64,000 nt of DNA from Leptospiraceae bacterium (lineage in GTDB: Bacteria > Spirochaetota > Leptospiria > Leptospirales > Leptospiraceae): the NCBI GenBank assembly GCA_016708435.1, contig JADJFV010000002.1:344570-408569 (forward strand), read 5' to 3'. Below, piece after piece: positions 8,716 to 17,108 of this stretch (its first letter is position 1; every line of letters begins with the position of its first letter). The notes under the pieces were generated by a model. It saw only the letters and a list, made by a program, of their open reading frames with translations. It had not been told where the DNA came from and did not search any database. The position numbers and the translations under genes were made by a program.

Positions 8716-9126
8716 CTAGATTGTAATCCAGTCTTCTATATTTAATCCTTTGATTCTACCGAAGTGAGATGCGTTTCCTGTAACCAGTATATTTTTATTT
8801 TCCATAGCAATGCCTGCTATTAGTATATCTATATCGTTTAACGGATTTCCTTTTTTGCGCAAACTAGCATATATCTCAGAGGATAGCTCCACGGATTTTT
8901 CTGTCAGTGGATAGATATTTAGTTCTTTGGAAAAATTAAGGTAAGATTTTAAGTATTTCTCTGAGTGTTTGAATTTTAAACCAGAAAGTATCTCGTAGTG
9001 GGTAATAAGTGTAATCCCAACCAACAATTCCCCTTGAATAGCTTTTTTAAACTGTTCAACTACACTTTCTTTTTTTCTTAAATAAAAAGAAACTGTATCT
9101 GTATCTAGAACGAATCCTTTGTTCAA
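8716..9126 (-). CDS. VapC-type PIN-domain toxin
   Basis: A 136-residue PIN-domain ribonuclease. The acidic residues of the active site are visible in FVLDTDTVSFYLR (first Asp), the glutamate of THYEILSGL, and NDIDILIAGIAM followed by LVTGNASHF. These residues bind Mg2+ and cut tRNA or rRNA in VapC toxins. Its start overlaps the end of the antitoxin gene by 4 bases, a normal arrangement for toxin-antitoxin operons. It is the second and last gene of the unit. Confidence 0.9.
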   Translation of the reverse strand: MNKGFVLDTDTVSFYLRKKESVVEQFKKAIQGELLVGITLITHYEILSGLKFKHSEKYLKSYLNFSKELNIYPLTEKSVELSSEIYASLRKKGNPLNDIDILIAGIAMENKNILVTGNASHFGRIKGLNIEDWITI

Positions 9127-9401
9127 ATTTTATTTCTCTTAGAAGTAGCCTTACGTCTTGTTCTAACTTCTTTCAAAAAACTGGTCAAATCAGAGTCGGA
9201 CATTTTCTCCCATGCGCCCGCGTATCCTAAAATATTGGCGGAGGTTTTTTTCTTTTTATTTGCCTCCATAGGAATAACCTGCATTCTCTGTAAGAACAAG
9301 CCGTTTGAGCTTACACTTACTCCTATAAATGCTCCTGCGTATTCTCGCCCCAGAAGAATTCTTCCTTTATTATCTGCGTGCAGTATTTTACTTGTATCCA
9401 T
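9123..9401 (-). CDS. VapB-like antitoxin
   Basis: A 92-residue protein directly upstream of and overlapping the PIN toxin. The N-terminus HADNKGRILLGREYAG looks like a swapped-hairpin AbrB/MazE-type DNA-binding strand pair, and the C-terminal half is charged and probably disordered, as expected for the toxin-neutralising tail. The assignment rests on position as well as sequence. It probably represses its own promoter through the repeats just upstream of its start codon. Confidence 0.75.
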   Translation of the reverse strand: MDTSKILHADNKGRILLGREYAGAFIGVSVSSNGLFLQRMQVIPMEANKKKKTSANILGYAGAWEKMSDSDLTSFLKEVRTRRKATSKRNKI

Positions 9402-9416
9402 GTCACAATTTTACTA

Positions 9417-9451
9417 CAAGTGGGAATATATGTCAAGTGGGAATATCCCAC
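9417..9451. promoter_or_regulatory. Putative autoregulatory operator of vapBC
   Basis: Two direct copies of CAAGTGGGAATAT (9417-9429 and 9434-9446), 17 bases apart, lie 15 bases upstream of the antitoxin start. The second copy runs into the inverted repeat GTGGGA-ATA-TCCCAC (9437-9451). Such paired sites in front of toxin-antitoxin genes are usually bound by the antitoxin. Confidence 0.6.
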
Positions 9452-9456
9452 ATTTC

Positions 9457-9618
9457 TTAATTTACCAGTCTATTAGCAATCCAAATTCCGAGGAAGCCGC
9501 CAATTACAGTTCCAAGAATTGAACTAATCGAAAAAATATCCGCACCAAAGAAAGTCGGGATATATCCTCCAATAGCAGTGCCGATGAACATACAGATCAT
9601 AACGATTTTTCTTTCCAT
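9457..9618 (-). CDS. Small glycine-rich two-helix membrane protein
   Basis: A 53-residue protein with two hydrophobic helices, MICMFIGTAIGGYIPTFF and ILGTVIGGFLGIWIANRL, each with glycine spacing (GTAIGG, GTVIGG) typical of glycine-zipper or small membrane proteins. The ATG at 9618 is used because GATAAG precedes it; an upstream start at 9669 would add 17 polar residues. Function unknown. Confidence 0.5.
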   Translation of the reverse strand: MERKIVMICMFIGTAIGGYIPTFFGADIFSISSILGTVIGGFLGIWIANRLVN

Positions 9619-9744
9619 AAATTTCTTATCGGTGTCTTGTCTTCCCTTCGCTCTAAGTATTCGCGACAAATGCCTGCGCCTGTTCCTCTGAGGTTAAATA
9701 ATTCTTAACTTGACGAATAGATGTAAATCAAAATAAGTAGATTC

Positions 9745-10431
9745 ATGCAAACTGGAATCGCGCAAAGAAAAATTGGAAATTTAAACTGTTATGAAGTAAA
9801 AGGAAAAGAGGGCGGTCCTGTCATTGTATTGATGCATGGATTTGGTGCTAATGCACAGGATTTACTTCCACTTCATCAATACATCAAAGCACCAGTAGGG
9901 ACTAATTGGTATTTTCCGGATGCGCCAATGGAAATGGACATGGGAGGCGGTTATAAAGGTAGAGCCTGGTTTCCTCTTATGGCATCGGCAATCGATCATG
10001 TCGCAAAATATGGAATGAATTTTGCAAATTTACATCCGCCCGGACTTGATAAAGCTAATGAAGAAATTATGAAAATGCTTGAAGATTTAAAAACGCCCCT
10101 TGAAAAAATTACTCTTGGTGGATTTAGTCAGGGCTCAATGCTTGCGACTGACGTCACTTTGCGTCTGACAGAAAATACAAACGGCTTAATCATATTATCC
10201 GGAACTTTGATTTGTCAAAGTGAATGGTCGGTGCTTGCACAAAAAAAATCTAGAATTCAGTTTTTTCAGAGTCATGGAACAGAAGATCCTGTTTTAATTT
10301 ATCAAAATGGAAAAAATTTAGAAACACTTCTTCGTGAAAACGGTATGTCGGGCGAGTTTGTTTCATTCAACGGCGGTCATGAAATTCCTGATAAAGTTTT
10401 GAAACGATTGAGTCAGTATTTGTTGAGGTAA
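9745..10431 (+). CDS. Phospholipase/carboxylesterase family hydrolase
   Basis: A 228-residue alpha/beta hydrolase of the Abhydrolase_2 family. The oxyanion loop is MHGFGANAQDL, the nucleophile elbow GFSQGS (Ser about residue 128), and the catalytic histidine is in NGGHEIPD near the C-terminus; the acid is in HGTEDPVL. Members hydrolyse carboxylic esters, lysophospholipids or protein thioester lipids. There is no signal peptide, so it is cytoplasmic. Start ATG at 9745. Confidence 0.88.
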   Translation: MQTGIAQRKIGNLNCYEVKGKEGGPVIVLMHGFGANAQDLLPLHQYIKAPVGTNWYFPDAPMEMDMGGGYKGRAWFPLMASAIDHVAKYGMNFANLHPPGLDKANEEIMKMLEDLKTPLEKITLGGFSQGSMLATDVTLRLTENTNGLIILSGTLICQSEWSVLAQKKSRIQFFQSHGTEDPVLIYQNGKNLETLLRENGMSGEFVSFNGGHEIPDKVLKRLSQYLLR

Positions 10432-10440
10432 CTGAAATTT

Positions 10441-10466
10441 GCCACAGAGGCACTGAGTCGCAGAGG
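10441..10466 (+). repeat. Dispersed repeat, diverged copy
   Basis: The 26-base segment beginning GCCACAGAGGCACTGAGTCG is a diverged copy of the repeat found as an inverted pair at 53645-53806 and again at 54089-54113. It lies between a carboxylesterase gene and a small secreted-protein gene. Confidence 0.6.
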
Positions 10467-10471
10467 GTTTT

Positions 10472-10840
10472 ATGAATTTAAAATTATTTTTTCTTACTAG
10501 TTACCTTTTCTCTATTTCAATTCTAATAGCCTCAATCGAGACTAATAACTGTAAGCCTTTACCAATCTTTCAATGTGAATCTCTTGGGACAGAAGCAAAA
10601 ATATTCTATGATACTCTTGGTGAATGGAATGGTATTTATACAATGCAGCCCGTTCGGATTGTTCAAGATAAAATAGGTATCTGTCATATTAAGTATTTTT
10701 ATACACCTGTTAAAGGAAGTAATGCGACAGACACCGGCTATGACTTTCGTATCTTCTATTATACGCTTGATAATAAAACTTGTAAATGGAAAGTGGCGAG
10801 AATGAATTCATATATGTCAGGTGTTTTAGCTTATGATTGA
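10472..10840 (+). CDS. Small secreted protein of unknown function
   Basis: I do not recognise this 122-residue protein. It has an N-terminal signal peptide (about residues 1-22) followed by a compact domain with four cysteines (NNCKPL, FQCESLG, IGICHIK, NKTCKWK), probably two disulfides in the periplasm. Its last codons overlap the start of the thioesterase gene by 8 bases, so they are translationally coupled. A dispersed repeat lies just upstream of its start. Confidence 0.6.
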   Translation: MNLKLFFLTSYLFSISILIASIETNNCKPLPIFQCESLGTEAKIFYDTLGEWNGIYTMQPVRIVQDKIGICHIKYFYTPVKGSNATDTGYDFRIFYYTLDNKTCKWKVARMNSYMSGVLAYD

Positions 10841-11342
10841 TTTTACAAATTTGACTTCTTATAAAAAAGTTCCAAATCAAACGGATGGAGCCTGTTTTGC
10901 TTGTAGTCCTGTAAATGAAAAGGGTTTAAAGATGAAGTTTTATACAGACGAGGAATCTGTATTTTCTAGTTTACAAGTTCCTGCTCATTTATGTGGCTGG
11001 AGCAATGTAGTTCATGGTGGGGTAACGACGACTATCCTCGACGAGACAATCGCCTGGACAGTGATTTACTTACGCCAAAGTTACATGCTTACAAAAGCAC
11101 TAAGCGTTGAATTCTTGCAACCGCTTTTTGTAGGAAAAGAAATCCATTCCATCGGAAAAATTATTGAAACCAAATCGAAGCGGGAAGTAATTGTAGAGGC
11201 TTCCGTTTTTAATCATGAAAAAATTCTTGCAGCAAAAGCAATCGGGAGCATAATTCTATTTACCCCCGAACAAATTCGCAAACGCCAAATTTTCCCTGAA
11301 AAATTTCTAGCAGACTTTGAAGAGAAAGTTTTTGGTAAGTAG
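10833..11342 (+). CDS. PaaI-type hotdog thioesterase
   Basis: A 169-residue hotdog-fold protein. The signature NVVHGGVTTTILDETIAW carries the conserved HGG and the catalytic acidic residue of acyl-CoA thioesterases of the PaaI/YiiD group; an N-terminal CFACSP segment, common in this subgroup, precedes it. The reaction would be hydrolysis of an acyl-CoA thioester; the chain is not known. It overlaps the preceding small secreted-protein gene by 8 bases. Confidence 0.85.
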   Translation: MIDFTNLTSYKKVPNQTDGACFACSPVNEKGLKMKFYTDEESVFSSLQVPAHLCGWSNVVHGGVTTTILDETIAWTVIYLRQSYMLTKALSVEFLQPLFVGKEIHSIGKIIETKSKREVIVEASVFNHEKILAAKAIGSIILFTPEQIRKRQIFPEKFLADFEEKVFGK

Positions 11343-11459
11343 GCTTATGGTCATTTCTTAATTTGGAATCTGAAGCGATGCCTTTCTATCTTTACTGTTC
11401 TTGATTTCAATTCAATACTTAAAAACACGCTTGACAAGAGAATCTGAATATGGGTATTT

Positions 11460-12515
11460 ATGGATATAGATATGGATATTCCAAAAATCGAGATTACTCC
11501 TGAGATTTTAGCTTCCATCGCTGAATTAGACGAATTTAAAGGGGAGTGGAGGTATTTAACTGGTTTGTCGAAAGACAAACTAGTTACTTTGAAAAAAGTT
11601 GCGAGCATTGAATCTATTGGTTCATCCACGCGAATTGAAGGCTCAAAGCTTACCGATGGCGAAATTGAAAGTCTACTAAAAGGACTCGACTTATCCTCGT
11701 TTCGTTCGCGTGACGAGGAAGAAGTTGCTGGTTATTCGGATGCGATGAATCAAGTTTTTAATTCTTACCATGATATTCCGCTAACAGAAAATTACATTAA
11801 GCAATTTCATAAAATTCTTTTGAAATACAGCTCTAAGGATAGAAGTCATAAAGGCAATTACAAAAAAATAGACAACCACCTAGAGGCATTTGATTCGAAA
11901 GGAAAAAGTTTAGGTGTAGTTTTAAAAACTGTCTCTCCCTTCGAAACGCCGATACGAATGAAATCTTTAATTGACTGGACTAGTATGGAAATAGCGGATA
12001 AAAAGGTTCATCCGCTAATAGTAATTAGTCTTTTTACACTAAATTTCCTTGCAATCCATCCGTTTCAAGATGGGAATGGAAGACTTTCTAGAATTTTAAC
12101 TACTCTTTTACTTCTGAAGGCAGGATACACTTATGTTCCATATTCTTCGCTGGAAAAGATTATAGAAGAAAATAAGGATAACTACTATTTGTCGCTTAAT
12201 AAAGCGCAAAAAAACTTACGCGATTTCAAAAAAATAAATATCTGGATTGTATTTTTTCTAGATTGTCTCGTAAAACAGAAAAATGCTTTGCGTAAAAAAA
12301 TCAATGCCGAATTAAATCTTGTCAAATCCGATATTTCTAGTTTGAGTCAAATGATTATTAGCCTCATAAAAGATCATGGCAAACTGGCCATTGGTGAAAT
12401 TGTAAGTCTTACAAATGCAAATCGAAATACGGTAAAAGCAAATCTGAAAGTTCTTGCAACAAAAGGTTACATTCAAAAGTTTGGAAATGGGAAGGGTAGT
12501 TATTATACAATTTAA
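11460..12515 (+). CDS. Fic family protein with wHTH domain
   Basis: A 351-residue Fic-domain AMP-transferase homologue. The N-terminal region has the inhibitory motif SSTRIEG (residues 55-61), matching (S/T)xxxE(G/N) of class II Fic proteins that self-inhibit. The catalytic motif is HPFQDGNGRLSR (His 200), fully conserved. The C-terminal 60 residues form a winged helix (IGEIVSLTNANRNTVKANLK). This domain order is that of the single-component bacterial Fic proteins that AMPylate themselves or a target such as a topoisomerase. No separate antitoxin gene is needed. It is monocistronic. Confidence 0.9.
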   Translation: MDIDMDIPKIEITPEILASIAELDEFKGEWRYLTGLSKDKLVTLKKVASIESIGSSTRIEGSKLTDGEIESLLKGLDLSSFRSRDEEEVAGYSDAMNQVFNSYHDIPLTENYIKQFHKILLKYSSKDRSHKGNYKKIDNHLEAFDSKGKSLGVVLKTVSPFETPIRMKSLIDWTSMEIADKKVHPLIVISLFTLNFLAIHPFQDGNGRLSRILTTLLLLKAGYTYVPYSSLEKIIEENKDNYYLSLNKAQKNLRDFKKINIWIVFFLDCLVKQKNALRKKINAELNLVKSDISSLSQMIISLIKDHGKLAIGEIVSLTNANRNTVKANLKVLATKGYIQKFGNGKGSYYTI

Positions 12516-12519
12516 GATT

Positions 12520-13119
12520 TTACTTTACCACTTCGTCTTTACTCAATTCATTCAGTAAATTAATTACCATTGAGTTAATCATTTCTTTTCTCTCTGCCGC
12601 GGGAGAATTAAAGACTCCGATTATAGCAGGAAACCAGCCAAACCATAATTTGCTTTTTGATTTCTGAGAATAAAATTTTGTTTCTTTTCTTTTGGCTTCG
12701 TCTTTTATAATTGCTTCCAATTCTAAATCTACATCGTAGTAATGTGGAATGATGTAGATGGTTAGTGCAGTTACAAAGATTGCGAGTATATTCGTGCTAT
12801 TTTTAAATGTAACTTTAACATTTAAGTCAAGATTCTGTTTATTACTATTTAGTTCTACGGATTTGAAATTACCGTTTCTTGTAAATGATTCTCTGATAAA
12901 AATTAATTCATCCAGTGCTGTCAATGATGGAATATATGACACTAGACTCAAAGGGACATCAAGGATTTTGTCATCACTTAAATAGTTATAGCTAATCATA
13001 AGATTTACATCTTTGTTTATATGAGGATAATTTAATTTAGTTGTAGATTGTGTTTTGTAATCTGTGCTTAGGCAGTTAAACAGAATTAGACTCAAAATAA
13101 AAAGGAGACTGTATTTCAT
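12520..13119 (-). CDS. Putative lipoprotein, tandem paralogue B
   Basis: A 199-residue protein with signal peptide and lipobox LILFNC (Cys 16). The mature part ends with a hydrophobic segment (NILAIFVTALTIYIIPHYYD) followed by a beta-rich segment. It resembles the upstream neighbour in size and layout (lipobox, long polar part, the shared LT-x-IY segment before a short charged strand), so the pair may be ancient duplicates. Function unknown; its start overlaps the stop of the upstream gene by 4 bases. Confidence 0.7.
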   Translation of the reverse strand: MKYSLLFILSLILFNCLSTDYKTQSTTKLNYPHINKDVNLMISYNYLSDDKILDVPLSLVSYIPSLTALDELIFIRESFTRNGNFKSVELNSNKQNLDLNVKVTFKNSTNILAIFVTALTIYIIPHYYDVDLELEAIIKDEAKRKETKFYSQKSKSKLWFGWFPAIIGVFNSPAAERKEMINSMVINLLNELSKDEVVK

Positions 13120-13691
13120 AATACGCTCCTAATTGAATCTAGGATAAAATTAAATCGACTAATTGGAATTTCTCTTCTTGCTTTAAGTGGAAAATATATA
13201 TTTTCGTTTGTAGAATCTTTAAAATTTTGCGTTGAACTGTTTAATTTATTCCCTTTACTGTCATAAGAATTTACTTCCAGAGTATAGTCTGCTTCATATC
13301 TTACTATCGGTCCGCCAAACCAAATATATAAAGTCAAAGTGAGAGTGGCTAATGGAAAGTATAGAGGATGAACTTCTAGTTGGTTAAAATATTTCTTAAA
13401 CTTTAAATCAATAATTTTTATTTTAGAATTAGTGTTGGAATCTTTATAATAATTGACTTCCTCAAAAGTTTTCGTTTCAATTAGCGCATTATATAGATTT
13501 GCCTTTAACATGGACTCGAAAAAAGCTTTCTGATTATCAGGATAGTCGATGATTTCAATACTCCTGATAGCGATAGTTTCTTTATTTAGGTTTGTAGAAC
13601 TTTTATACTTTGATGAATTTAATAACACCGAATCATGCGTAATACAGTTCAGAAATGAAAGCAGAAATAGAAATGGAAGGATTGTCTTCAT
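13116..13691 (-). CDS. Putative lipoprotein, tandem paralogue A
   Basis: A 191-residue protein with lipobox FLLSFLNC and a mature domain containing the hydrophobic stretch LATLTLTLYIWFGGPIVRYEADYTLEV. The ATG at 13691 is preferred over one at 13736 because it begins the signal peptide and has AGGA upstream. It is the first gene of a two-lipoprotein operon read away from the inverted repeat at 13783-13830. Function unknown. Confidence 0.7.
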   Translation of the reverse strand: MKTILPFLFLLSFLNCITHDSVLLNSSKYKSSTNLNKETIAIRSIEIIDYPDNQKAFFESMLKANLYNALIETKTFEEVNYYKDSNTNSKIKIIDLKFKKYFNQLEVHPLYFPLATLTLTLYIWFGGPIVRYEADYTLEVNSYDSKGNKLNSSTQNFKDSTNENIYFPLKARREIPISRFNFILDSIRSVL

Positions 13692-13782
13692 AGATATACA
13701 TCCTGGAAATCTTCTGAATCCTGTCAAAAAAATCATTTACCGAAAGCTAAACCAGCTTCTACATTAAATAATCTTAGCTTTA

Positions 13783-13830
13783 ATGCATATAATGTATAAA
13801 ATAACCTTGACTATTATACATTATATGCAT
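13783..13830. promoter_or_regulatory. Perfect 17-bp inverted repeat in a divergent promoter region
   Basis: Arms of 17 bases (13783-13799 and 13814-13830, core TGCATATAATGTATAA) pair perfectly around a 14-base spacer that contains CTTGACTA. The element ends 11 bases before the ATPase start and lies between two divergent transcription units, so it is well placed as an operator. A -35-like TTGACT lies at 13807-13812 within it. Confidence 0.6.
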
Positions 13831-13841
13831 AAAGTAGACCT

Positions 13842-15179
13842 ATGCAGCGAAAATTGTATCCAAAATTGCTAGAATGGCGAAATTCTCCCTATCGAAAGCC
13901 GCTGATTTTGCGAGGGGCAAGGCAGGTGGGAAAGTCGTTTCTTGTGCGAGAATTTGGTAAAAATGAGTTTTCGGACTACATTGAAATTAATTTTGAATTG
14001 CAACCGGAGTTGAAAAATTCTTTTAAAGATAAAAAGCCAGAACGCATATTAAAAAATTTGGAATTATATTTAAATCGAAAAATAGAATTGGAAAATACGA
14101 TTCTTTTTCTAGATGAAATTCAAGAATGTCCAGAGGCGATTCTTTCTCTTCGTTATTTTCATGAACAGATGCCGACACTTGCAGTGATTGCTGCGGGCTC
14201 CCTTTTGGAGTTTGCTTTAAATTCTGAGGAATATCGTTCTCCGGTTGGACGAATTCAATTTCTTTACATTTATCCGCTCAGCTTTCAGGAATTCTTAGAA
14301 GCGATAGGCGAAACAATAGTATTAGAATTTTTACACAAAGTAAATCTCTCTGATGAATTTAGTTCTGTTGTTCACGAAAAATTATTAAACTTATACCAAG
14401 ATTATTTAATTGTAGGCGGAATGCCGGAAGCTGTAAAAGTATATACGGAAACGAAAAACTTTTCTCTTGTAAAACAGATTCAACTTTCTCTTTTGCTAAC
14501 TTACCGAGATGATTTTTCTAAGTATGCGGGTAAGGTCAAACAAAAGTATTTAGAAAAGGTATTCTATGGTATCCACACGATGCTTGGAAAAAAAATTCGC
14601 TACTCTGAAATTGATAGAGAAACTCCTTCGAGAGAATTAAAACAAGTAGTAGAACTTTTAGAGTCGGCAGGAGTTGTGAACAAAGTTATTGGAACTAATA
14701 ACACAGAGCTTCCTCTTTCTTATCACGCGAAAGAAAATTTTTATAAACTAATATTTCTAGATACAGGTCTTTCTTTAAAAGCAAGTGGATTAGAAGAAAC
14801 TATATTAACTTCTCCTAATATACTTGGAGTCTATGAAGGCGGACTGGCAGAACAATTTGTCGGGCAAGAACTAATTGCTTATGCAAGTCCAGAAGAAAGA
14901 GCAAAATTTTTCTATTGGGAACGATTTAAACGAGGGAGTAGTGCGGAGATAGATTATCTGCTAATATATAAATCAGAAGTTTATCCTGTCGAAGTAAAAG
15001 CAGGGAAAACTGGGAGCCTAAAAAGTTTAAAATTATACAAAGGAGAAATGCAGAATCAAATCTCAATTCGTTATTCGAAGCTCCCTTTATCTTACTACGA
15101 GGGGTTACTCTCTATTCCCCTCTATATGATTGCAGAGACTGAGAGGCTATTAGAAGTCATAAAATCCGCTCAACTGTAA
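13842..15179 (+). CDS. AAA+ ATPase with DUF4143 C-terminal domain
   Basis: A 445-residue ATPase of the AAA_14/DUF4143 group. Walker A is GARQVGKS (residues 25-32) and Walker B is ILFLDEIQECP. A winged-helix section follows, then the DUF4143 region that ends in a PD-(D/E)xK-like pattern: SSAEIDYLLIY with VYPVEVKAG. The family is abundant and mobile in bacteria and archaea but poorly characterised; roles in DNA handling, defence or toxin-antitoxin-like behaviour have been suggested. It is transcribed alone behind a long inverted repeat that may be its operator. The start at 13842 leaves almost no leader, so leaderless translation is possible. Confidence 0.85.
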   Translation: MQRKLYPKLLEWRNSPYRKPLILRGARQVGKSFLVREFGKNEFSDYIEINFELQPELKNSFKDKKPERILKNLELYLNRKIELENTILFLDEIQECPEAILSLRYFHEQMPTLAVIAAGSLLEFALNSEEYRSPVGRIQFLYIYPLSFQEFLEAIGETIVLEFLHKVNLSDEFSSVVHEKLLNLYQDYLIVGGMPEAVKVYTETKNFSLVKQIQLSLLLTYRDDFSKYAGKVKQKYLEKVFYGIHTMLGKKIRYSEIDRETPSRELKQVVELLESAGVVNKVIGTNNTELPLSYHAKENFYKLIFLDTGLSLKASGLEETILTSPNILGVYEGGLAEQFVGQELIAYASPEERAKFFYWERFKRGSSAEIDYLLIYKSEVYPVEVKAGKTGSLKSLKLYKGEMQNQISIRYSKLPLSYYEGLLSIPLYMIAETERLLEVIKSAQL

Positions 15180-15276
15180 TTTGCGCTATATCGTCATTTT
15201 GCTCTGTTTATAAAATCAATTGTGATTTGGAGTTTGATTTCATTTTGGATAATTCTCAGAGTCATGATTGGTTCCT

Positions 15277-16149
15277 TTAGGCAATCAAAGTTCCAATTCC
15301 ACTATTTGTAAAAAGTTCTAATAGCAATGAATGCATTATCCTACCATCTATGATATGAGTTTTCTTAACTCCATTTTGAATTGCGTCTAAACAACATTCT
15401 ACTTTTGGGATCATGCCGCCTGAAATATCTCCTGATTGAATGAGTTCTCTGACTTGAGCTTCATTCAAATACTCAGCCAATTTTTCCTTGATGAGAATGC
15501 CTGGAGTATCTGTAAGTAAAATGAGTTTTTCTGCGTTAAGTGCTCCAGCGATTGCTCCCGCCATTGTATCTGCGTTGATGTTGAGCGCCTGACCGTTGTT
15601 ATCCTCAGCAACGGGCGAAATGACTGGAATTGTTTTTGCATCAAGAAGGGATTGGAGTAGAACTTTGTTGATTTTCGTGATTTTCCCGACAAACCCAACA
15701 TCGACTAATTCCATTTTGCCGTTCTCGTCTTGGACTTCAATCTTTTGAATTTCAGCCGTTGCTAATTTTCCATCGCGACCGGAAATTCCCAAAGCGTTTC
15801 CTGATTTTGAATTAATTAAACTTACGATTTGTTTGTTTAATTTTCCGGATAAAACCATTTCTACAACTTCCATGGTTTTGGCATCTGTAACTCTATGACC
15901 TCTCACAAACTTTACAGGTAGTTTTAATACATCTAGAATCTGGTTGATTTCCGGTCCACCACCATGCACGATGATTGGGTGAATTCCTAAGTATTTTAAA
16001 AGCACTACGTCTCGCGCAAAGGATTCCTTCAAATCGTCTTTAATCATTGCGGCTCCGCCATATTTGATTACGATAATTTTATTTGCGAATTCTGTGATAT
16101 ACGGGAGTGCTTCTAAAATGTTTTTTATCTTTGAAATATTTTCTTCCAT
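15277..16149 (-). CDS. argB: Acetylglutamate kinase
   Basis: Phosphorylates N-acetyl-L-glutamate in the second step of arginine biosynthesis, in the cytoplasm. The 290-residue length is normal. The amino acid kinase signatures are clear: IVIKYGGAAM at the N-terminus, IIVHGGGPEIN with the substrate loop, GISGRDGKL, and the ATP-site LILLTDTPGI followed by SGGMIPKV. The N-terminal helix needed for arginine feedback in hexameric enzymes (residues 1-20) is present. The gene is not linked to other arg genes in this window. Start at 16149 is the only good ATG. Confidence 0.97.
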   Translation of the reverse strand: MEENISKIKNILEALPYITEFANKIIVIKYGGAAMIKDDLKESFARDVVLLKYLGIHPIIVHGGGPEINQILDVLKLPVKFVRGHRVTDAKTMEVVEMVLSGKLNKQIVSLINSKSGNALGISGRDGKLATAEIQKIEVQDENGKMELVDVGFVGKITKINKVLLQSLLDAKTIPVISPVAEDNNGQALNINADTMAGAIAGALNAEKLILLTDTPGILIKEKLAEYLNEAQVRELIQSGDISGGMIPKVECCLDAIQNGVKKTHIIDGRIMHSLLLELFTNSGIGTLIA

Positions 16150-16232
16150 AGTTTCCTATCTTTTCACAAGGGATATATACTAAAAGTTTTTTTTATTCTT
16201 GAGATAGGCGGTCGATTCCCTAAAATGGATTT

Positions 16233-17108
16233 ATGAAAAAAGCTTTAATTCTATCAGGTGGCGGAGCGCGTGGCGCATATCAAGCAGGAGTTTACAAATA
16301 TCTCTCGGAACAAAAATTTATTCCCGATGTAATTTGTGGAACTTCCGTTGGCGCACTCAATGCAACCGCACTCGGTTGTGGTTTCACTCCTGAAAAGTTA
16401 ATTGAACTTTGGCGAAGCATTCAAACTGGAAACGTAATGCATTATTCTATATGGCAGAATATTAAAGATATTATCTTCAGAAGGTTTTCTCCTATGGTAG
16501 ATACTACTCCGATGAAACGTCTTCTTGCACGCGAATTGGATTTTGAAAAATTGCGCAGTGCTAAAACAAAAGTTTTCATTTCAGCGGTTAATATCAGTAA
16601 TTCGGAACTGGTTTATTTTTCGAACGAGGAAATTGGAATTCAACATCTTATGGCGTCGTCTGCAATACCTGTTGTGTTTCCTTGGCAGTATGTCGATGGC
16701 CAGCCGTATTGGGACGGTGGGCTAATGGCAAATACTCCTATCGCACCCGCAATTGATGAAGACGCTAAAGACATTATTGTGGTTTTGCTTTCTCCTGTTG
16801 GTAAAGTGCAAATGGAATTACCTACCTCAAGAAAGGAAGCTCTCGAAAGAGTCTTTGAAATGACGCTCATTTCTTCCTACCAAGCAATTCGCTCTAGCAT
16901 CGAATACACAGAGCTTCAAAAAGATTCAAAATCAATTCTTTCTTTTTTCGATTACTTAATTCAAAATAAAAATATTCGGATAAGAGCTGTTAGCCCTAAA
17001 AATTTTCTGGGTCTTAGAAGTATTTTAAATTTTAGTCATTTGCAAGCTGATTCGCTTATCGAAATGGGATACAATGACGCCAAAGAACAATTAGGTGCTT
17101 TATCTTAA
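16233..17108 (+). CDS. Patatin-like phospholipase
   Basis: A 291-residue patatin-family lipid acyl hydrolase. The glycine-rich oxyanion motif is GGGARGAYQ, the nucleophile elbow is GTSVGA (Ser 38), and the dyad aspartate is in YWDGGLMAN. These are all of the catalytic elements. No signal peptide is visible, so it is cytoplasmic or exported by another route. Its stop codon overlaps the start codon of the glycoside hydrolase gene (TAATG), so the two are translationally coupled, suggesting joint work on complex lipids. Confidence 0.9.
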   Translation: MKKALILSGGGARGAYQAGVYKYLSEQKFIPDVICGTSVGALNATALGCGFTPEKLIELWRSIQTGNVMHYSIWQNIKDIIFRRFSPMVDTTPMKRLLARELDFEKLRSAKTKVFISAVNISNSELVYFSNEEIGIQHLMASSAIPVVFPWQYVDGQPYWDGGLMANTPIAPAIDEDAKDIIVVLLSPVGKVQMELPTSRKEALERVFEMTLISSYQAIRSSIEYTELQKDSKSILSFFDYLIQNKNIRIRAVSPKNFLGLRSILNFSHLQADSLIEMGYNDAKEQLGALS

